From NCBI RefSeq assembly GCF_001445575.1, contig NZ_CP013200.1, positions 992,001 through 1,056,000 on the forward strand: a DNA stretch of 64,000 bases, read 5' to 3'. Origin of the DNA: Arthrobacter alpinus. GTDB lineage: Bacteria > Actinomycetota > Actinomycetes > Actinomycetales > Micrococcaceae. Below the pieces are notes generated by a model. It saw only the letters and a list, made by a program, of their open reading frames with translations. It had not been told where the DNA came from and did not search any database. The position numbers were made by a program, and so were the translations under genes. Positions 9,667 to 18,760 of this stretch are shown in pieces (position 1 is the stretch's first letter; the number at the start of each line of letters is the position of its first letter).

Positions 9667-10392
9667 GTGAACCGTGCATCTTTGGAGAAGCGTCCGGAAG
9701 AAATGGCTGCCATGTTTGACGAGGTGGCCCCCAAATACGACGTCGTCAACGATATTTTGTCCTTAGGACAGACCCGTCGCTGGCGGCGCATCGTGGTGGA
9801 AGCCGGGGGCACCGTGCCCGGCCAGCGGGTTTTGGACCTGGCCGCCGGTACCGGCACCTCGAGCGAGCCGTTTGCCGACGCCGGCGTGGACGTGGTGGCC
9901 TGCGACTTCTCAGTGGGCATGCTTAAAGTTGGCAAGCGCCGACGCCCGGACATTGACTTCGTGGCTGGAGACGCCACAAACCTGCCCTTCGCGGACAACT
10001 CCTTTGACGCTTCCACCATCTCCTTTGGGCTGCGCAACGTGGCAGATCCGAAGAAGGCACTGCGTGAGATGCTGCGCGTTACCAAGCCCGGCGGAAAACT
10101 GGTGGTGGCCGAATTCTCACACCCTACCTTCGGCCCGTTCCGTACCGTTTACACCGAATACTTGATGCGAGCCCTGCCGCCCATCGCCAAAAAAGTGGCT
10201 TCCAACCCCGCCGCCTACGTGTACCTGGCGGAGTCCATCCGGGTCTGGCCCAACCAGGACAACTTGTCCGCGTGGCTCACCGAATCCGGCTGGGACAAGG
10301 TGGCCTACAGGAATTTGAGCGGCGGCATTGTGGCTGTTCACCGTGCCGTGAAGCCGCTGACAGGCCCTGCCGACACTGCCGGTGCGCGCTAA
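9667..10392 (+). CDS. menG: demethylmenaquinone methyltransferase
   Basis: 241-residue class I SAM methyltransferase of the UbiE/MenG family, which performs the last ring methylation of menaquinone. It shows the family opening with [23 protein letters not shown] motif [35 protein letters not shown] and the [24 protein letters not shown] block. The GTG start has no ribosome site. GAGACT lies exactly six bases upstream, similar to the leaderless pattern of the other men genes but with a weaker first base. menJ follows after 67 bp. Confidence 0.94.
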   Translation: MNRASLEKRPEEMAAMFDEVAPKYDVVNDILSLGQTRRWRRIVVEAGGTVPGQRVLDLAAGTGTSSEPFADAGVDVVACDFSVGMLKVGKRRRPDIDFVAGDATNLPFADNSFDASTISFGLRNVADPKKALREMLRVTKPGGKLVVAEFSHPTFGPFRTVYTEYLMRALPPIAKKVASNPAAYVYLAESIRVWPNQDNLSAWLTESGWDKVAYRNLSGGIVAVHRAVKPLTGPADTAGAR

Positions 10393-10459
10393 CCATTCGC
10401 TAACCGTGCTCTAACCCGTTCGCTAGTCACTCGCTAACCGTAAGGAAACCCGACTCACC

Positions 10460-11782
10460 GTGAAGGTACTGATAGTAGGTGCCGGTCCCGCCGGATCCAC
10501 CGCGGCCTGGCACTTGGCCTCCGCTGGGATCGAGGTCACCGTGCTGGAGAAGACCCGTTTCCCGCGTGAAAAGGTCTGCGGCGACGGCCTCACCCCGCGT
10601 GCCGTGCGCGAAATGCAGCTCATGGGCCTGCCGCACGACCCCTCCGAAGGCTGGCGCCGCAACAAGGGCCTGCGCCTGGTTGCCGGCGGCCGCCAGATCG
10701 AGGTGCCCTGGCCCGAACTCACCGACTTCCCCAACTACGGGCTCATCCGGACTCGTTTGGGCTTTGATGAATCGCTCGCCAGCCATGCGCGTGCCGCCGG
10801 TGCCGTGATCCTTGAGGGCCACTCGGTGACGCAGGCCCTGACTAACGACGCCGGAACTGTCGTAGGTGCCAGGGCGTCACTCTTGGATGGGGCTGGCCGG
10901 AAGACGGGCGAAACCGCTGACTTCCACGCCGATGTGGTGCTGGCTGCTGATGGGAACTCCACCCGGACGGCGCTCTCCCTGGGGCTTGAAAAACGTGATG
11001 ACAGGCCCATGGGTGTGGCCTACCGTACCTACTTCACGTCCCCTCGTCACGAGGATGACTGGATGGAGGGGTGGCTGGAGCTGCCCGCACCGGATGGCCG
11101 GACGTTGCCAGGGTACGGCTGGGTGTTTGGTGTTGGTGACGGGACCTCCAACGTTGGCCTGGGTATCCTGAACACCTCCAAGGAGTTCGGCAAGCTGGAT
11201 TACCGTGCAGTGCTGCGCGATTGGACGGCTTCCATGCCCGGCGAGTGGGGCTTTACTCCGGAAAACCAGGTGGGTGCCATCAGGGGAGCAGCTCTGCCCA
11301 TGGCTTTCAACCGCACCCCGCACTACTCGGACGGACTGCTGCTGCTGGGAGATTCCGGTGGCATGGTGAGTCCTTTCAACGGCGAGGGTATTTCCTACGC
11401 CATGGAATCAGGCCGCTTCGCTGCTGAGCACATTGTTCGGGCAGCTGGCACCAACTCCCGGTTGGCCGCCGATCACGCGCTCTCCAACTACGGCACGCTG
11501 GTGCGTGAACAGTGGGGCAGCCACTTCACGCTGGGCCGGGTTTTTGCTTCCATGATTGGCAATCCCACCATCATGAAACTGGCCCTGCGCTCAGGTATGA
11601 GCGTTCCGGTGCTGATGCGTTTTGTAGTCCGACTCATGACGAATCTGACCGACACGGATAAACGAGGTTTTGAGGATAGAGTGATTCATCTACTGGAGAA
11701 GCTCGTCCCTGCCACCAGCAATCAGGACATTACCCGCACATCCAAGCAACAATCCCTACCAATAGTTAGTGTTGAGCAGTGA
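10460..11782 (+). CDS. menJ: menaquinone/geranylgeranyl reductase, FAD-dependent
   Basis: 440 residues of the geranylgeranyl reductase family. It has the N-terminal dinucleotide motif VGAGPAGSTAAW, the PREKVCGDGLTPRAV stretch and the second FAD motif LLLGDSGGMVSPFNGEGISYAMESG. In mycobacteria the orthologue MenJ saturates one isoprene unit of menaquinone and lies beside menG and a polyprenyl synthase gene, exactly the order seen here. An AAGGAAA ribosome site precedes the GTG start. The stop overlaps the next start by four bases (GTGA). The substrate assignment is inferred from synteny. Confidence 0.88.
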   Translation: MKVLIVGAGPAGSTAAWHLASAGIEVTVLEKTRFPREKVCGDGLTPRAVREMQLMGLPHDPSEGWRRNKGLRLVAGGRQIEVPWPELTDFPNYGLIRTRLGFDESLASHARAAGAVILEGHSVTQALTNDAGTVVGARASLLDGAGRKTGETADFHADVVLAADGNSTRTALSLGLEKRDDRPMGVAYRTYFTSPRHEDDWMEGWLELPAPDGRTLPGYGWVFGVGDGTSNVGLGILNTSKEFGKLDYRAVLRDWTASMPGEWGFTPENQVGAIRGAALPMAFNRTPHYSDGLLLLGDSGGMVSPFNGEGISYAMESGRFAAEHIVRAAGTNSRLAADHALSNYGTLVREQWGSHFTLGRVFASMIGNPTIMKLALRSGMSVPVLMRFVVRLMTNLTDTDKRGFEDRVIHLLEKLVPATSNQDITRTSKQQSLPIVSVEQ

Positions 11783-12882
11783 CTACTTCCGCGAACCACA
11801 GCTGGACCCATGCCGGGCAAGGACGCCCCGAATCACACGATTCCAATCCCAGCACCATGGCCATTGCCACTGGGCTGCAACTGCCGTCCGGTTTCAACGC
11901 CGTGGCAGAGGACCCGGAACTGGGACCCTCCATCGCCATGAGCATGGCGAAGGTGGAAAAGGTGTTGCGTGAAGCAATCGCCCACTCCGATCCTTTGGCA
12001 GATGCCACCAGCCGCCACTTGGTGGAAGCCGGCGGCAAACGCATCCGCCCACTGTTGGTGCTGCTTGCTGCCCACCTCGGAGACCCGAACCGGGCCGAAG
12101 TGGTGCAGGCCGCCGTCGTGGTTGAACTGACGCATTTGGCCACGCTCTACCACGACGATGTGATGGACTCGGCGCCGTTCCGCCGCGGCGCTCCCACCGC
12201 CCATGAGGTGTGGGGCAACACCGTTGCGATTCTGACCGGTGACCTCATCTTTGCTCGCGCGTCGATCCTGGTCTCGGCTCTGGGTGGCCGTGCTTTGGAA
12301 ATTCAGGCCCGCACGTTCGAGCGCCTGTGCCTTGGCCAGCTGCACGAAACCGTGGGTCCGCGCGAGGATGAAGACCCCATTGAGCATTACTTGTCCGTCA
12401 TTGCTGACAAGACCGGCTCGCTCGTTGCTGCTTCGGGTCAGCTTGGCGCCATCTTCTCCGGTGTTTCAGAGGAGGGCCAAGAGGTTCTGCTGGAATACGG
12501 CGAAAAGGTGGGCGTTGCTTTCCAGCTCGCCGATGACGTCATCGACGTGACTGGGCTGAAGCAGGTTTCGGGAAAGTCACCCGGAACCGATCTGCGCGAA
12601 GGTATCCCAACGTTGCCTGTTCTGTTGCTGCGTAACGCTGCTGCCGCGGGCGATGCGCAGGCTGCCGCTGTACTCGCATTGGTTGATGGCGATCTGAGCA
12701 GCGATGAAGCACTGGCTGAGGCTGTAACCGCGCTGCGGGAACACCCCGTCACGATGGAATCCTGGGCTGTGGCCCGCGAATGGTCCGATGCTGCCATTGC
12801 AGCACTGGCACCGCTGCCCGAGGGTATCGTCAAGACGGCTCTGGCCAGCTTTGCCGAAGCCGTGGTCTCCCGCGACGTCTAG
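11779..12882 (+). CDS. polyprenyl diphosphate synthase (menaquinone side chain)
   Basis: 367-residue trans-prenyltransferase. It has GGKRIRPLLVLL, the first Asp-rich motif YHDDVMD, and the second Asp-rich motif FQLADDVIDVTG followed by GKSPGTDLREG. It elongates allylic diphosphates with IPP and, next to menG-menJ, probably makes the menaquinone tail (GrcC1/HepT-like). The GTG start overlaps the menJ stop by four bases. TAGTGT (11767-11772) also sits six bases before that GTG, so an internal leaderless promoter is possible. An in-frame ATG at 11857 is an alternative start; about 26 residues before it look unstructured. Confidence 0.9.
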   Translation: MTTSANHSWTHAGQGRPESHDSNPSTMAIATGLQLPSGFNAVAEDPELGPSIAMSMAKVEKVLREAIAHSDPLADATSRHLVEAGGKRIRPLLVLLAAHLGDPNRAEVVQAAVVVELTHLATLYHDDVMDSAPFRRGAPTAHEVWGNTVAILTGDLIFARASILVSALGGRALEIQARTFERLCLGQLHETVGPREDEDPIEHYLSVIADKTGSLVAASGQLGAIFSGVSEEGQEVLLEYGEKVGVAFQLADDVIDVTGLKQVSGKSPGTDLREGIPTLPVLLLRNAAAAGDAQAAAVLALVDGDLSSDEALAEAVTALREHPVTMESWAVAREWSDAAIAALAPLPEGIVKTALASFAEAVVSRDV

Positions 12883-12942
12883 CACTGCGGTTTCTGGCTC
12901 GAAGGTCCGGGTTGGGACCCGAATACTCCGGTTTCGAGCCCG

Positions 12943-13005
12943 AGTGTCCACTTAATGTACGTTTTGGGGCCATTTTGGGCGCTAAACGTACGTTATGTGG
13001 ACACT
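12943..13005. repeat. 63-bp imperfect palindrome, copy 1
   Basis: It starts AGTGTCCAC and ends GTGGACACT. Inside, the arms continue as TTAATGTACGTTT and AAACGTACGTTAT, so about 22 bases per arm pair around a G-rich centre. Two further copies of exactly the same length lie at 14257 and 14400. Together they bracket the nuclease-like gene at 13064-14056. It could also act as a terminator for the polyprenyl synthase gene ending at 12882. Confidence 0.85.
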
Positions 13006-13063
13006 GACCGGTGGGTCAGGGCCGTGGCGTTGATTTTTGGCCGCCAAATGATGGCTGGGCCGC

Positions 13064-14056
13064 CTAGCTGAAGTCTTTGCGGACGTTGAGAGCGCCGAGC
13101 ATGGACCGCGTGGCCAGATTCTGCGGATCGGGCCAACCTCCGCGCACCAGCATCCGGGCCAGCTTGGTCACCGCAATGAGCCCGCCATTGCGCATGTCCT
13201 CTCTGCGGAGCACCACCTGATGCCATCCCAATGATTGGGTAATAAAGTCCCGGTCACGATCTTTGGCCCGCTGTTCTGGAGAATCGTGATGCTCGCCGTC
13301 ATACTCCGTGCAGGTCCTGTATTTGGGACAGGCAAGATCGGGTTCCACCAGCGAGTGTCCGGCGTCGTCCATGATCTTGTGGTTGGGTTGGAATTCTGGC
13401 AGGCCTGATCGGTTGATGGTCAGCCGCAACCGAGTTTCTGGCGCTGAGTCCACTCCGACTCTGACAAGTTCCATAGCCGCCCTCAGCTTGGTATAGCCAC
13501 GGGCACCCGTGTGCTGGGCAAGGTAAGCCTGCAAGACGTTGAGTTCCACCGTGGCGATTCTGACACGGCCATTATTGCGTTGGTGGCAACAGACAATCTG
13601 ATCCCCTACAACCACTAACTCATCAACGGTGAGTAATGGCGCGATGTCCAGGAATGTTCGCGCCGCCGAAGTGACTGGAACTCCACCAAATTCATCAATG
13701 TCGGTCCGCTCCAGTTTTAGTCGGTGGCCGCTCACGTGCCGTCGCCTGGGTGGTGGACTGCCGTTCGGCCTGGAGAGGTCGAGTAATTGGCGTTCTTGGA
13801 ATCTCGACGGCAAATACAGGCCATGAATCTTCGCTGCCGTGATGTGGCTGATGACGCCATCGCCAGTCAACGCAGTGTAGGGACGGCAATGGTCTAGCAA
13901 CTCACAGTCAACTGTTTGGGGAACGCGAATACCCCGGCTGGGTTTCAATAAATCTGCTGAACGGATACGACGGGCAGATAACCGGGCATGGTGCGCCTGG
14001 GCCAGAGTGAAAGGCCGCAGGGCCAGGTGCAGTGGAAGCTCCGATGGTTTTCTCAT
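13064..14056 (-). CDS. AbiEi-like / DUF559-type nuclease-domain protein
   Basis: 330 residues from the ATG at 14056; a GTG at 14131 would add 25. The N-terminal half (TLAQAHHARLSARRIRSADLL, then HITAAKIHGLYLP) resembles the winged-helix part of type IV antitoxins of the AbiEi group. The C-terminal half carries a Vsr/DUF559-like pattern: ETRLRL, VEPDLACP, CTEYDGEHH and LGWHQVVLRRED, which could form a PD-(D/E)xK nuclease site. No partner toxin gene is next to it. It stands alone between 63-bp palindromes, which suggests a mobile or selfish unit. Function unproven. Confidence 0.6.
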   Translation of the reverse strand: MRKPSELPLHLALRPFTLAQAHHARLSARRIRSADLLKPSRGIRVPQTVDCELLDHCRPYTALTGDGVISHITAAKIHGLYLPSRFQERQLLDLSRPNGSPPPRRRHVSGHRLKLERTDIDEFGGVPVTSAARTFLDIAPLLTVDELVVVGDQIVCCHQRNNGRVRIATVELNVLQAYLAQHTGARGYTKLRAAMELVRVGVDSAPETRLRLTINRSGLPEFQPNHKIMDDAGHSLVEPDLACPKYRTCTEYDGEHHDSPEQRAKDRDRDFITQSLGWHQVVLRREDMRNGGLIAVTKLARMLVRGGWPDPQNLATRSMLGALNVRKDFS

Positions 14057-14237
14057 GCTTCCAGTAAGGCTGAAATTGAACCCTCGTAGTGGCGAAAAAG
14101 GGCCAATCTGGCAAATCTGTGGATAACGCACGCTCTGGTCCTTATAGAACGGACAAATAATTTGGCCGCGGAAGATAGCTCTTGGACGAAGTGGCGGACG
14201 CCTGACGCAGCATCAGGGGTACTGAAGAGGTGCTGAA

Positions 14238-14483
14238 GGGGTGCTGGAGCGGCTCGAGTGTTCACTTAAGGTACGGTTTGGAGCCCAAAACGGTCCGAAA
14301 CGTACGTTATGTGGACACTCGGCGCGGGGTGCTGCTCAGGTCGTGGCGAGGGTACTCGTGAGGGGCGTGGGGACCTCGTTGGGGTGCTGGAGCGGCTCGA
14401 GTGTTCACTTAAGGTACGGTTTGGAGCCCAAAACGGGCCGAAACGTACGTTAAGTGGACACTCGGCGCGGGGTGTTACTCAGG
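14238..14483. repeat. two 103-bp direct repeats carrying 63-bp palindromes, copies 2 and 3
   Basis: Direct repeats at 14238-14340 and 14381-14483 are almost identical over 103 bp. Each contains a 63-bp palindrome (14257-14319 and 14400-14462) that starts AGTGTTCAC and ends GTGGACACT. The flanks (GGGGTGCTGGAGCGGCTCG before, CGGCGCGGGGTG after) are also repeated. The 14057-14556 stretch otherwise shows no credible gene; short open frames across the repeats are by-products of them. Confidence 0.88.
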
Positions 14484-14556
14484 ACGTTGCAAGGGGAGTC
14501 GGCGCGGATAGGAGACGGGGTGCTGACAGACAATAGCGAGAGGCAGCCCTGGATGG

Positions 14557-15156
14557 TCAGATCTTGGTGCCTATACCGGGAAGTGAAAAGGGGCTGGCAC
14601 CTTCGGCGCTGGCATTCCAATGCGTGGGTGCGTTGCGGCGTCGAGCTTCTGCTTCTGAGGCCGTAGCCAAGCCGGCATCATCGACGCTGACCATGACACC
14701 ACTGTGCTGGAGATTGAAGAATCGGATCACAATGCGGCGGCCGTTGACGTTCCACACACATGCTTGGACCACGGGATCATGCCAAGGGTTGTTTCCCTCG
14801 CCGTACCGCGCGGTGAGTTGGCTGTGAATGCCTTCGTAGCCTTGGCGGGTGGAGGGATTATCCGTACTCATGGACGAATACAGCTGCATGCTGATGCCTA
14901 GGAACCTCCCACTGTAGGACGTCCACGATGAGGAAATCTCCCCGCCGGCCAAAGGAGTGCGCAGCGAGTAGTGCGCCACTGCTGGAACTGCGCTGGCCTC
15001 ATCCCACGCTGCTCCTGTGATGAACCCCAGGCGTTCAAACCACACCTTGCGGTCAAAGTCGGAACGGGGCCACATGCCCTCAACCAATTTTTCGACCAGG
15101 CTAACCACTGCAGCCGGGTCCGGATTCAATACGCTTGTGGGCTCCTGTGCATTCAT
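14557..15156 (-). CDS. unknown protein, 199 aa
   Basis: I do not recognise a family with certainty. The protein is soluble, has no signal peptide or membrane segment, and is fairly rich in Trp (WPRSDFDRKVWFERLGF, AAWDEA, SSSWTSY, CVWNVNGRRIVIRFF). It has the look of the small actinobacterial DUF proteins found near immunity genes. The start is supported by TAGCGT exactly six bases before the ATG on the reverse strand (15163-15168), a leaderless pattern. The downstream neighbour on the right is a SUKH-type gene in the same direction, 63 bp away. Confidence 0.65.
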   Translation of the reverse strand: MNAQEPTSVLNPDPAAVVSLVEKLVEGMWPRSDFDRKVWFERLGFITGAAWDEASAVPAVAHYSLRTPLAGGEISSSWTSYSGRFLGISMQLYSSMSTDNPSTRQGYEGIHSQLTARYGEGNNPWHDPVVQACVWNVNGRRIVIRFFNLQHSGVMVSVDDAGLATASEAEARRRNAPTHWNASAEGASPFSLPGIGTKI

Positions 15157-15219
15157 AACGCCACGCTACCGCTCCCGGATGAATATTCCCATAGCTCGCG
15201 TCTGCGTAGTTGCTGTGGA

Positions 15220-15639
15220 TTAGTCCTCGTCGCCGAAAACCCAGTCGAGCATGTCGAAGACGAATTCGCTGAAAGTACCTTCCTCGTTGATCCAAACACC
15301 TGTGGCGTTGTTGCGGCGCCACACGATGGGATCGGGAACATCGGCCTGATCGACCAGAATGCCCCAGGTGTAGGCCTCGTCCTCGTCTTCAAGGAACAGA
15401 AGGTAGCCGTCCTGAACTTCCAGCTCTTCGGGATCCCAGAAGTAGTAGTACGCCTCCATGAGTTCCTCGCAGTTACCCACGGCGTGCAGGAATTCGCGCA
15501 GCGCCAACGGCACCGTGAGCTGCAATTCTGCAAAGACAGCGTCCAGATCCGCCCAGTCAATCCCGTCGGCTTCCTGCCACGGCTCCTCCAAATACAAGGG
15601 AACCAGGCCACGGAACTTCTCTACGAACATGTCAGACAT
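15220..15639 (-). CDS. SMI1/KNR4 (SUKH)-type protein
   Basis: 139 residues, strongly acidic. The pattern VPLALREFLHAVGNCEEL, then a WDPEEL strand, DGYLLFLEDEDEAYTWGI and a Trp-rich end (WRRNNATGVWINEEGTFSEFVFDMLDW) fits the SUKH fold of Smi1/Knr4 proteins. Many bacterial members are immunity proteins against contact-dependent or polymorphic toxins. A GGAG ribosome site lies six bases before the ATG. No toxin gene is adjacent, so it may be an orphan immunity gene. Family call moderately sure; role inferred. Confidence 0.7.
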   Translation of the reverse strand: MSDMFVEKFRGLVPLYLEEPWQEADGIDWADLDAVFAELQLTVPLALREFLHAVGNCEELMEAYYYFWDPEELEVQDGYLLFLEDEDEAYTWGILVDQADVPDPIVWRRNNATGVWINEEGTFSEFVFDMLDWVFGDED

Positions 15640-15687
15640 TCAAATCTCCACAACTGAGCAACAGGCGATTACAAGCTACCTGCAATC

Positions 15688-16341
15688 TTAGTCGCGACGG
15701 ACGCGCAGGATGCGCCGAGCAGCCCAACTGCGCGATGCCAGCGGAGCATGCCAGCCGTAATGCAGGCTCAACAAGCGTAGGAGGAAAACTGCGACGGCGG
15801 CAAAGGTGCCAGTGATGAGGTTCAACCAACCCGCGTGCCACAGCACCGCGGCGAGGACGGCTCCCACCAAGGCTGGGATCGCGTACAGGTCCGTGGGATC
15901 GAACACCTTGGGCACTTCATTGGCTGTGATGTCACGCAAAATTCCGCCACCCACAGCGGTAGTGACGCCCAGTAGTACCGCGGCCACGGGGTTCATCCCG
16001 GAGGCGAGGGCTTTGAGGGTGCCGGTGATGCAAAACAGGGCCAGCCCGCCGGCGTCGAACATCAGCAGCAACCGCCCACTGCGCTGGACGTTGCGGACCA
16101 TGAAATACACCAAGGCCGCAGCAAAGAGTGGCGGCAGCAGATATTCCGGATTCAGGAACGCGGCAGGCGGACCGTCGTTCAGGACGATGTCCCGGACCAC
16201 GCCGCCGCCTAGGCCAACCATGCATGCCAGCAGCACCGAACCGACCAGATCGAACCCCTTTCTGGCGGCGAGCAGGCTGCCCGAGACGGCGAAGAAAAAG
16301 ACGCCCAAGAGATCAAGGGCGAGCGGCAGATCAATGGTCAT
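15688..16341 (-). CDS. TRIC-family (UPF0126) membrane channel protein
   Basis: 217 residues, mostly hydrophobic, about seven membrane helices. Two internally repeated halves carry the family motifs: FAVSGSLLAARKGFDLVGSVLLA with GGGVVRDIVL, then FCITGTLKA and TTAVGGGILRDITANEVP. These GGG-(V/I)-(V/L)-RD signatures define the bacterial UPF0126/TRIC family of cation or glycine channels. The C-terminus is basic. It is divergent from the ABC exporter genes at 16460. Transported species not determinable from sequence. Confidence 0.9.
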   Translation of the reverse strand: MTIDLPLALDLLGVFFFAVSGSLLAARKGFDLVGSVLLACMVGLGGGVVRDIVLNDGPPAAFLNPEYLLPPLFAAALVYFMVRNVQRSGRLLLMFDAGGLALFCITGTLKALASGMNPVAAVLLGVTTAVGGGILRDITANEVPKVFDPTDLYAIPALVGAVLAAVLWHAGWLNLITGTFAAVAVFLLRLLSLHYGWHAPLASRSWAARRILRVRRD

Positions 16342-16459
16342 GGGAGCAATCTTTACGGGGATGTAGGGAACACCAAGTCAGCGCCAGCGTACCGTGTCGG
16401 GACAAGAAATTGGCAGATTTCCTGGCGTCACAGGGTTGGTTTGTGACTACGCTGAGGGA

Positions 16460-17548
16460 ATGAGCCGCGCCCAGCCATTGATTCATGTTCAGGACTTCCA
16501 CATGCACTTCGGTGCGAAAAAAGTCATCGAAGGGCTCTCCTTCGATGTAGCGCGCGGGGAGACATTTGGGTTTTTGGGCAGTAATGGCAGTGGAAAAACG
16601 ACGACGATCAGAGCTTTGCTTGGCATCTACCGTCCCACCTCGGGAACCCTAGAGATTAACGGCAAGGTGTTCAGCGACGACTTTGGCGCCCGGCTGGGCT
16701 ACCTGCCGGAAGAGCGCGGCTTGTACAAAAAGGAGTCGGTGTTGGATGTGATGAGCTACTTTGGACGGCTCAAGGGCTTGTCCAAAAAGGATGCGCAAGC
16801 TTTTTCACGGGACTATCTGGACAGGGTTGACCTCGCCGACAAAGCCGATGTGCGCGTGGACAAGCTCTCCGGCGGCGAGCAACAAAAAGTTCAGTTGGGC
16901 GTGACCATCATGAATGAGCCGGAGCTGCTGATCCTCGATGAACCCACCAAAGGCTTTGACCCGGTGAACAGGCGCCTGCTCATGGATATCATCGAGGAAC
17001 GCAAGGACGCGGGGGCCACGGTCATGATGATTACCCACCAGATGGAAGAAGTGGAACGGCTCTGTGACCGGATCGTCCTGCTCAAGGACGGCAAAGCGGA
17101 GGCATACGGCACCATTGACCAGGTTCAGAACCAGTTTGGTGGCCGGACCATCAGGCTCAAGTACTCCGGGGCCCTGCCGCCCTCGCCGCACTATGACATC
17201 ACCCTGCAGGAAACCAATTACGCCGAGCTGTCACTAGATGATGCCGTGGATGAGTCTGCCGTGCTGAAGGACCTGGTACTTGCCGGGGTGGTGGTGCGAG
17301 GCTTCGTAGCGGCCAAACGCAGTCTGGAGGACATCTTCATTCAGGTCTACGGCTCGCCACCCGGCGACGCGTCAGGCCCCGGACTAGGCCCCGGACCCGG
17401 AGCTGGAGCAGGCCCCGGGCTAGGCCCCGGCGCTGCACCCGGACCTGGACCCGCCCGCGGCCCCGGCGCTGCACCCCCGCGCGGGGCTGGACGGCTCGCC
17501 GCCCGCGGCCTGCACAGGAAGGGAAATGGACCAGATGGCACGGCATAA
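16460..17548 (+). CDS. ABC exporter ATP-binding protein with Gly/Pro-rich tail
   Basis: 362 residues. Motifs: Walker A GSNGSGKTT, signature KLSGGEQQKVQLG, Walker B LLILDEPTKGFDPV, switch His in MMITHQMEEVERL. The DUF4162-like C-terminal part follows. This is the NatA type that pairs with ABC-2 permeases. After about residue 305 the protein ends in a 60-residue Gly/Pro/Ala tail not needed for an ATPase. I chose the ATG at 16460 because TACGCT (16448-16453) lies six bases before it and the product then starts at the domain; an upstream in-frame start at 16394 is less likely. It overlaps the permease by 23 bp. Confidence 0.9.
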   Translation: MSRAQPLIHVQDFHMHFGAKKVIEGLSFDVARGETFGFLGSNGSGKTTTIRALLGIYRPTSGTLEINGKVFSDDFGARLGYLPEERGLYKKESVLDVMSYFGRLKGLSKKDAQAFSRDYLDRVDLADKADVRVDKLSGGEQQKVQLGVTIMNEPELLILDEPTKGFDPVNRRLLMDIIEERKDAGATVMMITHQMEEVERLCDRIVLLKDGKAEAYGTIDQVQNQFGGRTIRLKYSGALPPSPHYDITLQETNYAELSLDDAVDESAVLKDLVLAGVVVRGFVAAKRSLEDIFIQVYGSPPGDASGPGLGPGPGAGAGPGLGPGAAPGPGPARGPGAAPPRGAGRLAARGLHRKGNGPDGTA

Positions 17549-18755
17549 TTTAGGCACAGTGGTGCAGTTTGAATTCATTCGGACTGTGAAGAAGCAGCGG
17601 TTCTGGATAGCTACCTTGGCCATCCCGGTACTGTTGGGGATTGTTTTTGCCCTGGTCTTCGCCAGCAATTCCAGCACGCAGCAGCGTTCCGATGAGCAGA
17701 AGAACCAAACGCTGGCCTTTAGCTATTCGGATGCGTCCGGACTCATTGATCCGGCCCTAGCCAAAGCCATGGGTGGCACCGTCGAGAAGGACCCAGGGAC
17801 CGCCGTCGAACGTGTCAGGGCAGGCACACTCAACGCGTTCTTCAGCTTTCCGACCAACATCGACAAGAACCCGGTGAGCGTTTATGGGGCGGATCAGGGC
17901 ATTTTCAAGAACGGCACGTACGACGCCGTGGCCAAACAGCTGGTGGTGCTTTCCGCTGCGCAAAAGGTGGGCTCGGCGGAGCTGACCGCGGCCGCGCAGG
18001 GCAATTTCACCACAGAACTGCAGACCTTCAAGGACGGGCAAATATCCGGCGGATTGGAAACCGTGGTGCCGCCGTTGCTGTTCCTGGTGTTGTTTTACGT
18101 GGTGATCATCCTGCTGGCGAACCAAATGCTCGCCTCCACGTTGGAGGAGAAGGAAAACAGGGTCACGGAGATGATCCTGACAACCTTGAACCCCACAACG
18201 CTGGTGGTGGGCAAGGTCATTTCGCTGTTCCTCGTGGGCGCGGTGCAGGCGCTGGTGTTTGCTTCGCCCATGGTGCTTGGGTACGTGTTCTTCCGCAAGC
18301 AGCTCGCCATCCCGGACTTTGACCTCTCCAACCTGCAATTCCAGTTCCTGCCCATGCTCATCGGGGGCCTCCTGTTTGTGGGTGGCTTCATCTTGTTCAC
18401 GGGCGTGCTGGTAGGAATCGGGGCTGTCATGCCCACGGCCAAAGATGCCAGTACGGTGTTCGCCCCGGTCATGATCATGATGTTCATCCCGTTCTATATT
18501 GTGACCATGGTGGTGAGCGACCCCGGCTCGCTGATCGTGCAAATATTTACCTTCTTCCCCTTCACAGCGCCGATTACAGCCATGTTGCGCAACGCGTTCG
18601 GCTCACTCAGCGGTGCCTCTGCGGCCATTGTGATTGTTGAACTGTTCGTGTTTGGGTTCGTGGCCCTGCGCGTTGCGGTGCACTTGTTCCGCTACGGATC
18701 CATTGAATATTCGCGCAAGCTCTCCCTGCGCACAGCCTTCGCCCGGAAGCCCTGA
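17526..18755 (+). CDS. ABC-2 type exporter permease (NatB-like)
   Basis: 409 residues. One N-terminal membrane helix (IATLAIPVLLGIVFALVFA) is followed by an outside domain of about 150 residues and a cluster of five or six helices from about residue 180. The motif EKENRVTEMILTTLNPTTLVVGKV between helices is typical of NatB/YhaP permeases. With the ATPase at 16460 it makes an exporter; the substrate (ions, drugs or peptides) is unknown. AGGAAGGGAA precedes the ATG, inside the coding end of the ATPase gene, so translation is probably coupled. Confidence 0.88.
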   Translation: MDQMARHNLGTVVQFEFIRTVKKQRFWIATLAIPVLLGIVFALVFASNSSTQQRSDEQKNQTLAFSYSDASGLIDPALAKAMGGTVEKDPGTAVERVRAGTLNAFFSFPTNIDKNPVSVYGADQGIFKNGTYDAVAKQLVVLSAAQKVGSAELTAAAQGNFTTELQTFKDGQISGGLETVVPPLLFLVLFYVVIILLANQMLASTLEEKENRVTEMILTTLNPTTLVVGKVISLFLVGAVQALVFASPMVLGYVFFRKQLAIPDFDLSNLQFQFLPMLIGGLLFVGGFILFTGVLVGIGAVMPTAKDASTVFAPVMIMMFIPFYIVTMVVSDPGSLIVQIFTFFPFTAPITAMLRNAFGSLSGASAAIVIVELFVFGFVALRVAVHLFRYGSIEYSRKLSLRTAFARKP

Positions 18756-18760
18756 GCCGG

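Noticed and set aside
14241..14666. Three small plus-strand frames over the palindromes
   Set aside because: They translate the 103-bp repeats themselves and give matching repeat peptides without ribosome sites.
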